Source of the DNA: Juglans regia
Taxonomy: Eukaryota; Streptophyta; Magnoliopsida; Fagales; Juglandaceae
Direction: 5' to 3'
Length of the DNA: 64,000 nt
Assembly (NCBI RefSeq): GCF_001411555.2
Contig: NW_023361991.1
Span: 28,397 to 92,396, forward strand
Of the stretch, positions 1 through 12,425 are shown one piece after another. Numbering within the stretch: the stretch's first letter is position 1; each line of letters begins with the position of its first letter. A model generated the notes under the pieces. The model did not search any database and was not told the origin of the DNA. It worked only from the letters and a program-made list of their open reading frames with translations. The translations under genes and the position numbers were made by a program.

Positions 1-128
1 TGCCATCCATCCTAACCCTCGTGATACCGTCCTCATCATTATATGGCCAGTTTATTAACCTCATTACATGGAGTCATACATTTCTCTCTCTCTCTCTCTC
101 TCTCACACCTTACCTTTCATTTTTTAAA

Positions 129-385
129 GGATAGTGATAAGGTTACTACCCTATTACTATCCATCTACTACTCATGTGCATTTTAAGTTTTTTTTTTTTT
201 ATCATTTTCTTTTAAGTATTTTTTTAACCTCCTTAATCACTAAAAAAAATTAAAAAAATATATAACTTTACTAATACTACTCACTTCCTTATCATTAAGT
301 AAAAAAAAAAAAATAAATAAAACAAATTCAAATACAAAAAGAGTAGTAGATAGGTAGTAGTAGGGTAGTAACTCTATCATTATTC
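129..385. mobile_element. MITE, probably Mutator-type, 257 bp
   Basis: Long terminal inverted repeats are visible: the left arm contains GTTACTACCCTA followed by ATCTACTACTC, and the right arm carries the reverse complement with a few mismatches. A 9-bp direct repeat TTTTTTAAA flanks it at 120-128 and 386-394. The right duplication copy has a single TTCTTTAAA at the same place with no insert, an empty site. A 9-bp target duplication fits Mutator-like elements. There is no coding capacity. Confidence 0.85.
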
Positions 386-1151
386 TTTTTTAAAATAAAC
401 AATCGTGCAATATAGTATTCATTCACACAATAGTCATGTAGTTCTAAAATCATAAAGCATCTATCATAATACATTGAGTTCATATAAAGAAGGGACTCTT
501 AAAGGAGGACTTATACACATACATATATACTTTTGAAAAATATTCTCTCTCTCTCTATATATATATACACTTTTGAAAAAAAAATAGTTTCATATGGTTT
601 ACTATAAATGATGTATTTATACACTAATCGCATCAGTAAATAACAATTAAAAAACTTAGACCCAAGTTTGTAATGCACATTTTAAGAAACACGTGATGAA
701 AGTTCCTAATCTTGAAACAAGTTTCAACTTAAAAGTACTATGGTTCCATAGATATAATGTTGTTTAGAATATATATTGTGAAATTTGAGCCAAAAACATC
801 GTAATTAATGAGAATTTCAAGTAAAAAAAAGTCATAAAAAAGAATATTATTCAGTACGATCATAAAGCCTAATCATGAATTAGAATTAGTTTGTAATTGA
901 GTCCCAACTCTTAATTGCTTTAACTTACTTTAATTATATCGAGTTTAATTGGTGTCTGGTTTGGAGGGGCCGGTTTGGTCGAATATTGAAAGGGAAAGCT
1001 GAGTTATGTTGGCTTGGTTTTCAGCGTCACAGGAAATTAACAATTTCCATCATGGTTATGCCCAAAACTTTCTATTGTAGACCAAGGCTCTCTTTGGTAG
1101 TACACTCCATTACCATTTATTATTATTATTTATCTATTTTTTATTTATATT

Positions 1152-1500
1152 CACTACAACAAAAAATATTTTTGAAATGATTTTATTTTAAAAAAATCGT
1201 CCCAAAAAGTGAGATTGAGGGACAAATTTCATATTTCGTACCAAAAAAATGACGGAAGAACTATACCGTTCGAACGGTATAGTTAGGGATAAAATATTTT
1301 GTCTCTAATAATGAAACCGTTCGAATGTAGTGTTTTAAAGTTCAGACGGTTAAATTTAACTGTTCGAACGTACATTTTAGCGCGTTAAGTAAAATTATTA
1401 TAACGAGAAATTGCTCTACCGTTCGAACGTATAATTTTACTGTTTAAATAATAAATCAGCACTATTTGAATGTTATTTGTAGGGTTCGAATGGTGAGCAT
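1152..1500 (+). mobile_element. Fragment of a CACTA element terminus
   Basis: The segment begins CACTACAACAAAA and then shows several TTCGAACG-type motifs, including ACCGTTCGAACGGT near 1266, the same subterminal motif as the complete CACTA element at 44335-51203. No matching right end is seen. The segment is absent from the right duplication copy. The right edge near 1500 is where homology to 57220 resumes. Confidence 0.7.
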
Positions 1501-2296
1501 ATATTTTTGTTGTGTCAACGTACTAATGTTATAGGATCCCAATAAATAATGCTACTTTCTATTTATTTACCCATTATCACACGATTGGATGCTGAGAAGA
1601 TTATAAGCATACAGATGATTTATACAATTTTTTTTTTTACCCCAAGTACTTATAAAATATAAAAATAAAACTACCTGTTAATGTGTTTTTTTTTTTATGT
1701 GTTAATGTGTTATGTCTCTATATCCTCCATGTTTATGATATAGAGTAATACTAGCTGGTATAAATTCAAAATAAACAAGTTTTCGTGCAGATCTTTTATA
1801 AAATTGTGGGTTCTATTAAAAATAGAAGTTTTTTTTACACATTTTCATGATGGGGTCTAGTTTTTTAAAAATAGACCGTATGAAAAATCATTTTTATATG
1901 ATATATCTTAGTACAATTTGAGTTAATTTGCAAATAGAGGTTTTTTTAATAAGAAATATATATTTATATTTATATATAGTTTTATATTAGTGACAATTCA
2001 TGATGTGGGTGTGTTTATTGTTTACTGTGTACCATTAGCTAGTAAATAACCGTCCTTATAAAAAAAACTTGTAAATAACCGTAATATGCAGTAAAAAATG
2101 AAATTTGCAGTAAAAAAGAACGGATCCAAAATTTAAAAAATGGCTATTTCAAAACAATTCAAAAAAAAAAAAAAAATTCAAAAAACGGCAAGGAATTCAA
2201 CGGTCCGAAATTTAGAGAGAGAACTTCCAACGTTTGAGTACTGCATTTCCTCGACGCCTCTCATATGTGATTCATCTTCTTCACCCGAACATAAAT

Positions 2297-2304
<8 letters not shown>

Positions 2305-2338
<34 letters not shown>
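2305..2338 (+). repeat. (GA)n microsatellite
   Basis: An uninterrupted GA run lies directly before the SNAP33 relic. The right copy has the equivalent run at 57931-57961, but there about 0.9 kb of extra sequence separates it from the relic. Confidence 0.95.
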
Positions 2339-2343
<5 letters not shown>

Positions 2344-2606
2344 GATGGAAGAGGGCCTTCTTCATCGTCATCCTCGTATTCTAGTTCTGCAGTGGCAAGA
2401 GATATATAGAAATAATTTCCGTGATTAGGGAGGATTGCAGAAACAGAGTGTCAAGAACTGGAGAATTATGCTATTAACAACTGCCTGAAGATTGCAGAGG
2501 ACAACAAGGAAGATGCTAGAAGAAGGACCCTTGAGAAGTTGCTTCATCAGGTTGAGCAAATCACTAGGACCCACATGATGAATGTCGATATTGAAAAGGA
2601 TTTGCG
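2336..2606 (+). pseudogene. SNAP33-like (SNAP-25 family SNARE) gene fragment, copy 1
   Basis: SNAP33-type proteins are plasma-membrane Qb+Qc SNAREs that act in vesicle fusion at the cell plate and in defence secretion. The translation shows the family pattern RNNFRD, then ELENYA, NNCLKIAED, LEKLLHQVEQITRTH and DIEKDL. It covers the linker before and the first part of the first SNARE helix; the rest of the protein is missing. RNNFRD and ELENYA are in different frames and a stretch between ELENYA and NNCLKIAED is missing, so the reading frame is broken. The fragment runs straight into SAM50-like sequence with no intron, whereas the right copy has a 77-bp intron-like segment there. Recognition rests on remembered family motifs. 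Confidence 0.75.
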
Positions 2607-2607
2607 T

Positions 2608-3208
2608 CAGGAGTTGGATCTTCGTTATGCTGTACCCTTTGGCTTTTATCATGCTGCACTCAACTTTGGGATCTCTGGTGGTGTTATATTTCCATGGGGC
2701 CGTGGATTTTTGGACAAGCCATCGCCCTTGCCTGAAAGATTCTTCCTAGGGGGTGATTTCTCTCCAATTTGCACTTTGGGAGGCCCAACAACTGTGTGGG
2801 GATTTAAGACAAGGGGATTGGGACCTACAGAGCCGCGAAGGCAAATTAAAGATAAACCTAATGATGAGAATTCTGATTTTCCTGGAAGGGATTTTCTTGG
2901 AGGAGACCTTGCTGTTACTGCTTTTGCAGACCTTTCTTTTGATCTTCCAATTAAGTGGTTAAGAGACCGAGGAATCCATGGGCACATTTTTTGCTGGTGC
3001 TGGAAACCTTGCTAAACTGACAGAGAATGAGTTTCGGAATTTCTCTTTTCGTAAGTTCCTAGAGTCATTCCGAAGCTCTGTAGGAGTTGGGATCGTTGTC
3101 CCCACAAAACTTTTCCGCCTAGAGGGCAACTTCTATTACATAGTCAAGCAACATGATCATGACCGTGGCAAGACTGGCTTTCTGTTTAGCTTCTCTGCTC
3201 CATCGTAG
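2608..3208 (+). pseudogene. SAM50/Omp85-like C-terminal barrel fragment, copy 1
   Basis: SAM50-type proteins are mitochondrial outer-membrane Omp85 barrels that insert other beta-barrel proteins. The translation begins ELDLRYAVPFGFYHAALNFG and includes PERFFLGGDFSP, GGPTTVWGFKTRGLGP (the region of the Omp85 L6-loop RGF/Y-type motif), DLSFDLPIKWLRDRGIHGH and FLESFRSSVGVGIVVPTKLF, ending in a normal stop near 3208. This is about the last 200 residues of a family of roughly 500. No POTRA region is present. A run of six T at 2987-2992 (five in the right copy) shifts the frame and splits it into ORFs ending at 3015 and 3208. An upstream ATG at 2539 in the SNAP33 part opens a 158-residue chimeric ORF. 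Confidence 0.85.
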
Positions 3209-3769
3209 AATCTGGAAGTTCTTCCAGCAACATTGAGGTGACGCACTGAAGGATGAGATTTCAGGTACTCAAAAAAGTTTTTCCTAAAATTTTTTTGTTG
3301 TTTGACAACTCTCAGTTTGGACTGGGAATGTTATTTGTACTTTGAAATCTAGACTTGAAGTCCAGAAAGCATGGTATTTCTGAAATTAAGGAAAATAAAG
3401 TTTCAGGTGTTGGCATTGATTTGGTTGCCCCATAACAGGGGGGTTGAAAAAACAGCGGAACGGTCTCCCGTTGAACATTTACCTGTATGTTTGTCAATAT
3501 CATGGCGAGTTTTAAGTGTGAAACGCAGGAATGGTTTGTGATGTGGTGGTTAATGTAATCGAACCTTTTTGATGTCCTGCCCATCTTCGACTTTGAATAT
3601 CTAGGGTTGATTCTGCGTTCTCGAAAATGGTAGAAATTTATAATTTGAAGTACAACACTTGAGAACCTTTTGCAATTCATTTCTCGGGGAAAAAGAACGT
3701 ATGAAGCTGGTTTGCATAGCAAATTGCCTGAACTAAATTGAGGGTAGCATATGATTTCAAAGAACGTGG
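3209..3769 (+). other. Non-coding flank between the SAM50 relic and the repeat array
   Basis: This segment matches 59676-60240 almost base for base and holds no convincing ORF. It may be the old 3' untranslated region and downstream DNA of the SAM50-like gene. Confidence 0.6.
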
Positions 3770-6700
3770 GTGTGAGAGGTTGTGCATGCGTGGATGGGTG
3801 TGTGGTTGGTTGCGGGTGCGTGTGGGTGTGCGTGCGGTTGCGTATGTGAGGGTGGGTGTCTGGTTGTGTGCGTATGTGGGCGAGCGTGCGTGTGTGGGTG
3901 GGCGGGCTTGTGTTTGGTTGTGAGGGCGTATAGGTTTGGGTATGCATGCAAGTGTAAGAGTGCGTGTTCGTGGGTGGGTAAGTGTGCGTATTTATTTGCG
4001 TGTGCGCTTAATTTTGTGCATGTTTGTAATATTTCAATTGAAATTGTATATAGGAGGAACTCAATTTGGACATCTACAAGTTCTACAAGCATGAAAAGGT
4101 ATGTCTTACATTTCAGCAGTGCGTTCTCATTTTATTTCTCTATTTATCTTTATGAGTATTATTTGTTTGCTTAAAACTATATCTTGGAGGAACTCCAATT
4201 AGTTGTCAACAAGTTTTTATAGGTGTGTTTTTTTTAATATATGCACTACTTTGCAAGGTAATTTCTTTTTTTGTTAGGTTTTTGCATTAGAGACAATATC
4301 TATGACAAGGAATATATTTTTTGATTTTTTTCCGTCATACAAGAAGGTGCATGAATTTTACTGTAATAGTTGCGTTCAACATTATAATGGTTTCAATAAG
4401 GTATAATTTATTTATCGATGTTTACTTTTGAAATTATGTTTCTTTTTAGTATAATGTACTATGCTTCAATAACTTTCCATTTTTACTAGGGAATATTTAT
4501 ATTTATATTAGTAACCTAAAAATTATAATTTTTTCCTTTAGTTTTCTCATCTTTTCATATTCTCTGCCGCTATCGTTGTCGTCATCTTCTTCCTCTACTT
4601 CTTCTCCTTCCACTTTTGCTTCTCTCCTCCTTCCTCCTTCCTCTTTCCTCTTTCATCTTTCCTTTGGCTCCTCCCTCCTCCTACTCCTACTCCTACTCCT
4701 ACTTCTACTCCTACTCCAACTCCGACCCCTACGCCTACGCCTACGCCTACTCTAACTCCCTTCTCACTCTTCTACGCATTCTCTTCATTTTTTTCTCATC
4801 CTTCCACCACCTCCTCCTCCTCCTACTCCTCCTCCAACTTCCTAATCTCATTTTTTCGCATTCTCCTCCTCCTCTTCATGTTGCTTTTATGGGTGTGTGT
4901 GGGTGTGAGTGCATGTGCCGGGATTTGTGTTCGTGTGCGTGTGGGTGGGTGGGTGTGCTTGTGTGTGGTATGTGATTGAAATTGTATATAGAAGGAACTC
5001 AGCTTGGGCATCTACAAGTTTTACAAGCATGCAAAGATATTGTCTTACTTTTTAGCAGTTCTTTCTCATTTTCTATCTCTATTTATCTTTAAGTGTTATT
5101 TATTCAGTTGAAACTTTATCTTGGAGGAACTCCAATTAGCTGTAGTCAGGCTCTTGATGTGCTTTTTTTAATACAAGTAATACTCTACAAGGCATTTGTT
5201 TTTTTTTCTCCATTACAGAATAATGACAATGAACATAATTTTTGGCCTTTGCTCCATCATATAAGAAGATGCATGAGTTTTGCTAGAGTAGTCACGTCCA
5301 ACATTTTGATGGCTTCAATAAGGTATAATTTATTTTATCAATATTATTTTTGAAATTGTTTTATTTTTTTGGTATAACGTAGTCTACTTCAATAATTTTT
5401 CAATTACTTGGGAATATTTATATTTATGTTATTAATCTAAAAATTCTATTTTTTCTTTCATTTTTCTCATCTTCTCCCATTCTTCACTGTCGTCATCACC
5501 ATCTTCTTCTTCTCCTCTGTCCTCTACTTCTTTAGCTTCAGCTTCTCCTCCTCCTCCGACAGCGACGCCTACTCTTACTCCTACACCTACTCCGACTCTC
5601 TTCTCCCTCTTATTCGCCTTCTCCTACTCTTCATTTTCTTCTCGTACTTCCTCTACTTCTTCTCCTATTGCTTCTGGCTCCTCTTCCTCCTCCTTCTCCT
5701 TCGACTCTTACTCCTACTTCTACTCCTACTCATACTCCAACTCTCGACGCATTCTCAAACTCCAACACAATTTCTTTTTTTCTTTTTTGCTTTTCTCCAT
5801 TACAGATAATAATGACAAGGAAAATATTTTTTGGCCTTTGTTCCATCATATATAAGATGGTGCATGAATTTTGATAGAGTATTCGCATCCAACATTCTGA
5901 TGGCTTCAATAAGGTATAATTTATTTATCAATGTCATTTTTGAAATCATGTTCTTTTTTGGTATAACGTAGTTTGCTTCAATAATTTTCCACTTACTAGG
6001 AAATATTTATATTGATGTTATTAATGTAAAAATTCTAATTTTTCCTTCATTTTTCTCATTTTCTCCCATTCTCCACCTGTCGTCATCATCATCATCTTCT
6101 TCTTCTTCTCCTCCTCCTTCCTCTACTTCTCCAGCATCAGCTTCTCCTCCTCTTGCTCCGACAACGACACCTGCTCTTACTCCTATACCTACTCCGACTC
6201 AATTCTCCCTCTTATTCACCTTCTCCTACTCTTCATCTTCTTCTCCTCCTTCCTCTACTTCTTCTCCTACTACTTCTGGCTCCACCTCTTCCTCCGAATC
6301 ATATCCTTACTTCTACTCCTGCTCATACTCCAACTCCAACTCCATACTCTCTTCTTCGCCTTCTCCTCATCTTCATCTCATCTTCTTCATCTAATTCATC
6401 ATCTTTCTCTCTTATGCCTTCTTTTCTACTTATATTATTCTCTTCTCCGTCAATTTATTTTCTCTTGATCCTCGGAAGCTCTCTTGTTCTACTTCTCAAC
6501 TTATTATTGATTATTTATTTATTTAGATAGACAGATCAATGAAATGGGTGAGTGTGCATGCTTGTGTTTGCTTGTGTGTGGGTTGTGTATGTGTGTGTGT
6601 GGTATTCAATTGAAACTATACGTAGGAGGAACTCAGCTTGGACATCTACAAGTTCTACATGTAATGTTTATTACTATCTAGCAGTGCTTCGTCATTTTCT

Positions 6701-8049
6701 CTCTCTATTTATCATAATGTGTATTATTTACTCAATTGAAATTGTATCTTGGAGGAACTCCAATTAGTGGGGTCACCAAGCTCTATAGGTATTCTTTTAA
6801 TACAGGTACACTATACAATATCTATGACAAGTTGACCTTTCTTTCATCATATAAGAATCCTCGTGCATGAAATTTACTGTTGCAGTCGCGTCCAACCTTC
6901 TGATGGCTTCAATAAGGTATAATTTATTTCTCAATGTTTACTTTTAAAATCATGTTCTTTTGTTAGTATAACGTACTCATTGCTTCAGTAATTTTTCATT
7001 TTTTAGGACCAATTTAAATTTATTTTATTAACCTAAAAATTATAAATTTTCTCCTTCATTTTTCTCATCTTTTCTCATTCTCTGTCGTCATAGTCGTCTT
7101 CATTTTCATCATCTTCTTCTTCTTCTACTACTTCCTTTACTTATTCTCCTTCCACATCTGCTCCTCCGCCCCCTCCTCCTTCCTCCTCCTCCTCCTCCTC
7201 CTCCTCCTACCCCGACTCTGACTACGACTTTTACTGCTACACTTACTCCAATTCCTTTCTCCCTCCTCTACACTTTTGATCTTGATGTCATCCTTCCTCT
7301 ACTCCTCATCCTCCTCCTCCTACTCTTATTCCTACTCTAACATTTTTCTCACTCTTCTACGCATTCTCTTTATCTTCTTCTTATCCTTCCACTACCTTCT
7401 CCCTCTTCCTCTTCCTCATTCCTCTTTCCTCCTTCCTCTTACTCCGACTCTGACTCCTATGCCTACGCCAACTCCCTTCTTATTGTTCGAGTTATTCTCT
7501 TCATATTCTTCTCAGTCTTCCACCACCAGCTCCTCTTCCTGCTCCTGCTCCTGCTCCAACTCCCTACTCTAATCTCTTCTTCAATTTGCTTTGGTTTTGT
7601 GGGGGGTGTGGGTGTGAGTGCATGTGCATGGGTAGGTGTTCGTGTTCATGTGCGTGTTGGTGGGTGGGTGAGGGTGCGTCCTTATTCACGTTTGTGTTGT
7701 GTGCTTGTTTGTGGTATTCGATTGAAATTGTACGTAGGAGGAGCTCAACTTGGACATCGACAAACTCTACAAGCATGCAAAGGTAATCAATCTATTACTA
7801 TTTAGCAATGCTTCATCATTTTCTCTCTCTATTTATCTTTATGTCTATTATTTACTTGGTCAAGCACTATAGGTATTTTTTTAATACATGTACACTATTT
7901 TGCAAAGCAATAGCTTTTTTTGTTTGTTTTTTGCATTATAGACATTTAATGACAAGGAACATATGTTTTGACCATTCTTCCATCACATAAGAATCTTCAT
8001 GCATGAATTTTACTGTAGCAATCGCGTCTAACATTCTGATGGCTTCAAT

Positions 8050-8053
<4 letters not shown>

Positions 8054-8090
<37 letters not shown>

Positions 8091-8110
8091 TAATTTTTTT
8101 TATTTTTTTT
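8054..8110 (+). repeat. (TA)n and T-rich microsatellite inside one array unit
   Basis: A (TA)n run of about 14 dinucleotides followed by T-rich sequence lies just after the conserved GGCTTCAATAAGGTATA block of the unit anchored at 7737. Neighbouring units lack it. Confidence 0.9.
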
Positions 8111-11100
8111 ATCAATGTTTACTTTTAAAATAATTATGTTCTTTTTTTTTTTTTGTATAATGTGTGTATTGCTTCAGTAATTTATCAGTTACTTGGGACT
8201 ATTTAAATTTATTTTATTAACCTAAAAAGTATAAATTTTCTCTTTCATTTTTATCACCTTCTCTCATTCTCCGTCGTCATCGACGTCTTCATTTTCATCA
8301 TCTTCTTCTTCTACTCCTTCTTTTACTTCTTTTCCTTCTGCTTCTGCTTCTTCGCCTCCTCCTCCTTGCTCATCCTACTCCAACTTTGACTACGACTTTG
8401 ACTGCAACGCTTACTTGAATTCCCATCTCCCTCCTCTACGCTCTTCATCTTCATCTCATCCTTCCTCTACTCCTCATTCTCCTCCTCCTGCTATTTCGAC
8501 TCCAACATCCATCTCACTCTTCTATGCATTCTCTTCATCTTCTCATCCATCCACCACCTCCTCCTTCCTCCTTCCTCTTTCCTCCTCCTTATTCCTCCTC
8601 CTCCTCTTCCTCTTACTCTGACTCCGACTTCGACTCTTACACCTACGCCAACTCCCTTCTCACTATTCTACTTATTCTCTTCATATTCTTCTCAGTCTTC
8701 AACCACCATCCCCACCTCCTCCACCTCCTCCTCTAACTCCTCCTCCTGCTCCAACTCCCTACTCTCTCATCTCTTCGCATTCTCCACCTCCTCTTCAATT
8801 AGCTTTACTTTCAGGTGGGTGTGGATGTGTAGGTGTGAGTGCATGTGCAGGGGTAGGTGTTCATGTGCTTGTTGGTGGGTGGGTGAGGGTGCGTCCTTGT
8901 TCGCGTGTGCTTTTGTGCTTGGTTGTGGTATTCGATTGAAATTGTAAATTGTATGTAGGAGGAGCTCAGCTTGGACATCGACAAGTTGTACAAGCATGCA
9001 AAGGTAATGTCTATTACTGTTAAGCAATGCTTCACCATTTTCTATTTATCTTTATGTGTATTATTTACTCGGTTGAAACTGTATCTTAGAGGAACTCCAA
9101 TTAGTGGTCACCAGGCTCTATAGGTGTTTTTTTAATACATGTTTTGAAAGCAATTGCCTTTTTTGTTTGTTTTCTGCATTGCAGGCAATATGTATGACAA
9201 TGAACATATTTTTTTACCTTTGTTCAATCATATAACTTCCTTTGTGCTTGAATTTATAGTTGCAGTAGCATCCAACTTCCTAAAGGCTTTCAATAAGGTA
9301 TAATTTATTTCTAAATGTTTACATTTAAAATTATTTTCTTTTTTAGTATAACGTACTCATTGCTTCAGTAATTTTTCATTTATTAGGGACAATTTTATTT
9401 TATTTTCTCTCATTCTTCATCGTCAGCGTCGTCTTCATTTTCATCATCTTGTTCTTCTACTCCTTCATTTACGTCTTCTCCTTCCGCTTCTCATCCTTCC
9501 TCGCCCAGGGTATCGTCCTCCTACTCCGAGTCTAACTCCGACTCCGACTACGAATCTGACTGCTATGTTCACTCTATCTCCCATCTCCCTCCTCTACGCT
9601 CTTCATCTTCATCTTATCCTTCATCAACTTCTCCTCCTACTCCTGAGCCTACTCCAACCCCCTTCTGACTCTTCTACGAATTCTCTTAATCTTCTTCTCA
9701 TCTTTTCACCACCTCAATCCTCTTTCCTCTTTCCGCAGACTCCTCCCTCCTCTTCCCCCAACTCCTACTCCTACTCCTACGCCTACTCTAACTGCCTTTT
9801 CACTCTTCAACGCATTCTCTTCATCTTCTTCTCATTCTTCAATCGGGTCGTACTCCTGCTCCTGCTCCTGCTCCTGCTCCAACTCTCTACTCTCATTTCT
9901 TCGCATTCCCCTCCCTCATCTTCATTTAGCTTGGCTTTGGGTGCGCTCATGGTGTGCGTGCATGCAAGGGGTGAGAGTGTGCATGCCTGCAATGGGTGAG
10001 GGTGTGCGTGTGGGTCGGTTGGTAAATGGGTGAGTGTGCGTGCAAACGAGTGTGTGTCGGTGTGTGTGGTATTCGATTGAAACTATATGTAGGAGGAACT
10101 CAGATTGGACATCTACAACTTCTACAAGCATGCAAAGGTAATAATGTTTATTACTATTTAGTAGTGCTTCATCATTTTCTCTCTCTATTTATATCTTTAT
10201 GTGTATTATTTACTCTGTCAGTCTCTATAGGTATTTTTTTAATACATGTACACTATTTTACAAAGCAATAGCTTTTTTTGTTTATTTTTTGCATTATAGG
10301 CAATATCAATGACAAGGAACATATTTTTAGACCTTTCTTCCATCATATAAGAATTTTCGTGCATGAATTGTAGTCGCGTCCAACATTTTGATGGCTTCAA
10401 TAATGTATAATTTATTTTTCAATGTTTACTTTTAAAATTATGTTCTTTTTTAGTATAACGTACACGCATTATTGCTTCAGCAATTTTTCATTTACTTGGG
10501 ACTATTTAAATTTATTTTATTAACATAAAAAGTATAAATTCTCTCTTTCATTTTTATCACCTTCTCTCATTCTCCGTCGTCGTCAACGTCTTCATTTTCA
10601 TCATCTTCTTCTTCTACTCCTTGTTTTACTTCTTCCCCTTTCGCTTATGCTTCTCTACCACCTCCTTCTTTCTCATCCTCCTCCTACTCCAACACCAACT
10701 ACGAATTTGATTGCTACGCTTACTCGAATTCCCTTCTCCCTCCTCTAGCTCTTCATCTTCATCTCATCCTTCCTCTAGTCCTCATCCTCCTCCTCCTCCT
10801 ACTCCAACATCCTTCTTACTCTTCTACGCCTTCTCTTCATCTTCTTCTCATCCTTCCACCACCTCCTCCTCCTCCCTCCTTCCTCTTTCCACCTCCTCTT
10901 CCTCTTACTCCGACTCCGACTTTGACTCCTACGCCAATGCCAAGTCCCTCACATTGTTCTACTTATTCTCTTCACATTCTTCTCAGTCTTCCGCAACCAT
11001 CTCCTCCTCCTCCTCCTCCTCCTACTCCTGCTCCAACTCCCTACTCTCATCTCTTCACATTCTCCTCCTCTTCAATTTGCTTTGGTTTTGGGTGGGTGTG

Positions 11101-12377
11101 AGTGTGTGGGTGTGAGTGCATGTGTAGGGGTAGGTGTTCGTGTTTGTGTGCTTGTTGGTGGATGGGTGAGGGTGCGTCCTTGTTCGAGTGTGCATTGTGT
11201 GCTTGTTTGTGGTATTCGATTGAAATTGCATGCAGGAGGAGGAGCTCAGCTTGGACATCAACAAGTTCTACAAGCTTGCAAAGGTAACGTCTATTACTAT
11301 TTAGCAATGCTTCAACATTTTCTCTCTCTATTTATCTTTATGTGTATTATTTATTTACTCGGTTGATACTGTGTATCTCAGAGGGACTCCAATTAGTGGT
11401 CACCAGGCTCTATAGGTGCTTTTTTAATACATGTTTTGCAAAGCAATTGCTTTTTTTGTTTGCTCTTTCTATTACAGGCAATATATACGACAATGAACAT
11501 ATTGTTTTACCTTTGTTTAATTTGTGCATTAATTTGCTGTTGTAGTCACGTCCAACCTTCTGATGGCTTCAATAAGGTATAATTTATTTCTCAATGTTTA
11601 CTTTTAAAATTATGTTCTTTTGTTAGTATAACGTACTCATTGCTTTAGTAATTTTTCATTTTTTAGGACCAATTTAAATTTATTTCATTAACCTAAAAAT
11701 TATAAATTTTCTCCTTCATTTTTCTCATCTTCTCCCATTCTCCATCGTCAGTGTCGTCTTCATTTTTAATATCTTGTTCTTTTGCTCCTTCCTTTACTTC
11801 TTCTCCTTCTCCTTCTACTTCTGCTTCTGCTTTTCCTTCTCCTCCTCCCTCATCTCCTCCTTCCTCCTTCCTCCGATTCCAACTATGACTCTCTGGCTGC
11901 TATGTTTACTCTATGTCCCTTCTCCTTCCTCTACGTTCTTCATCTTCATCTTATCCTTTATCTACTCCTTCTCCTCCTCCGCCTCCTCCTACTCCTATGC
12001 CTACTCCAACCCCCTTCTGACTCTTCTATGCATTATTTTTATCTTCTTCTCATCTTTTCACCTCCTCATTCTACATTCCTATTTCCACCTACTCCTCCCT
12101 CCTCTTCCCCAACTGCTACTCCCACTCCTACGCCTACACTAACTCCTTTTTCACTCTTCAACGCATTCTCTTCATCTATTTCTCATTCTTCCATCGGGTC
12201 GTATTCCAACTCCTACTCCTGCTCCAACTCCTTACTCTCATATCTTCGCATTCCCTTCCCTCATCTTCATTTTGCTTGGCTTCGGGTGCGCGCATGGGTG
12301 GGCATGCATGTAAGGGGTCAGCATGTGCGTGTGGGTCGGTGGGTAAATGGGTGAGTGTGCGTGCTTCTTTGCGTGTG

Positions 12378-12383
12378 TCGTTA

Positions 12384-12416
<33 letters not shown>

Positions 12417-12425
12417 GCGTGTGGT
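12378..12425 (+). repeat. Alternating GT/GC tract with Z-DNA-like pattern
   Basis: (GT)n passes directly into GCGCGCGCGCACGCGCGTGT, a long strictly alternating purine-pyrimidine run in the GT-rich part of one unit. A similar but less perfect run lies at about 13552-13620. Confidence 0.8.

Larger units (their letters stand above)
1..6640 (+). repeat. Left copy of a large direct segmental duplication
   Basis: Position 1 matches position 53150, and the match continues in the same orientation through the SNAP33-SAM50 relic and the first three repeat-array units (unit anchor 6625 here, 63249 in the right copy). The offset grows because of indels. Left-only material includes a MITE (129-385) and a CACTA fragment (1152 to about 1500). 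Right-only material includes blocks near 53515-53930, 54410-57220 and 57962-58885. The window start cuts the left edge. Confidence 0.9.

Noticed and set aside
1500..1530. TTTTTGTTGTG near 1505 as the right end of the CACTA fragment
   Set aside because: The same TTTTTGTTGTGTCAACG occurs in the right duplication copy, which has no CACTA fragment, and it lacks the TGTAGTG ending.
3312..4092. Histidine/threonine/proline-rich minus-strand ORFs resembling extensin-like proteins
   Set aside because: They are the complement of the GT-rich tract (ACACAC, CCCACC). The same pattern recurs in every unit and has no signal peptide or regular cell-wall motif.
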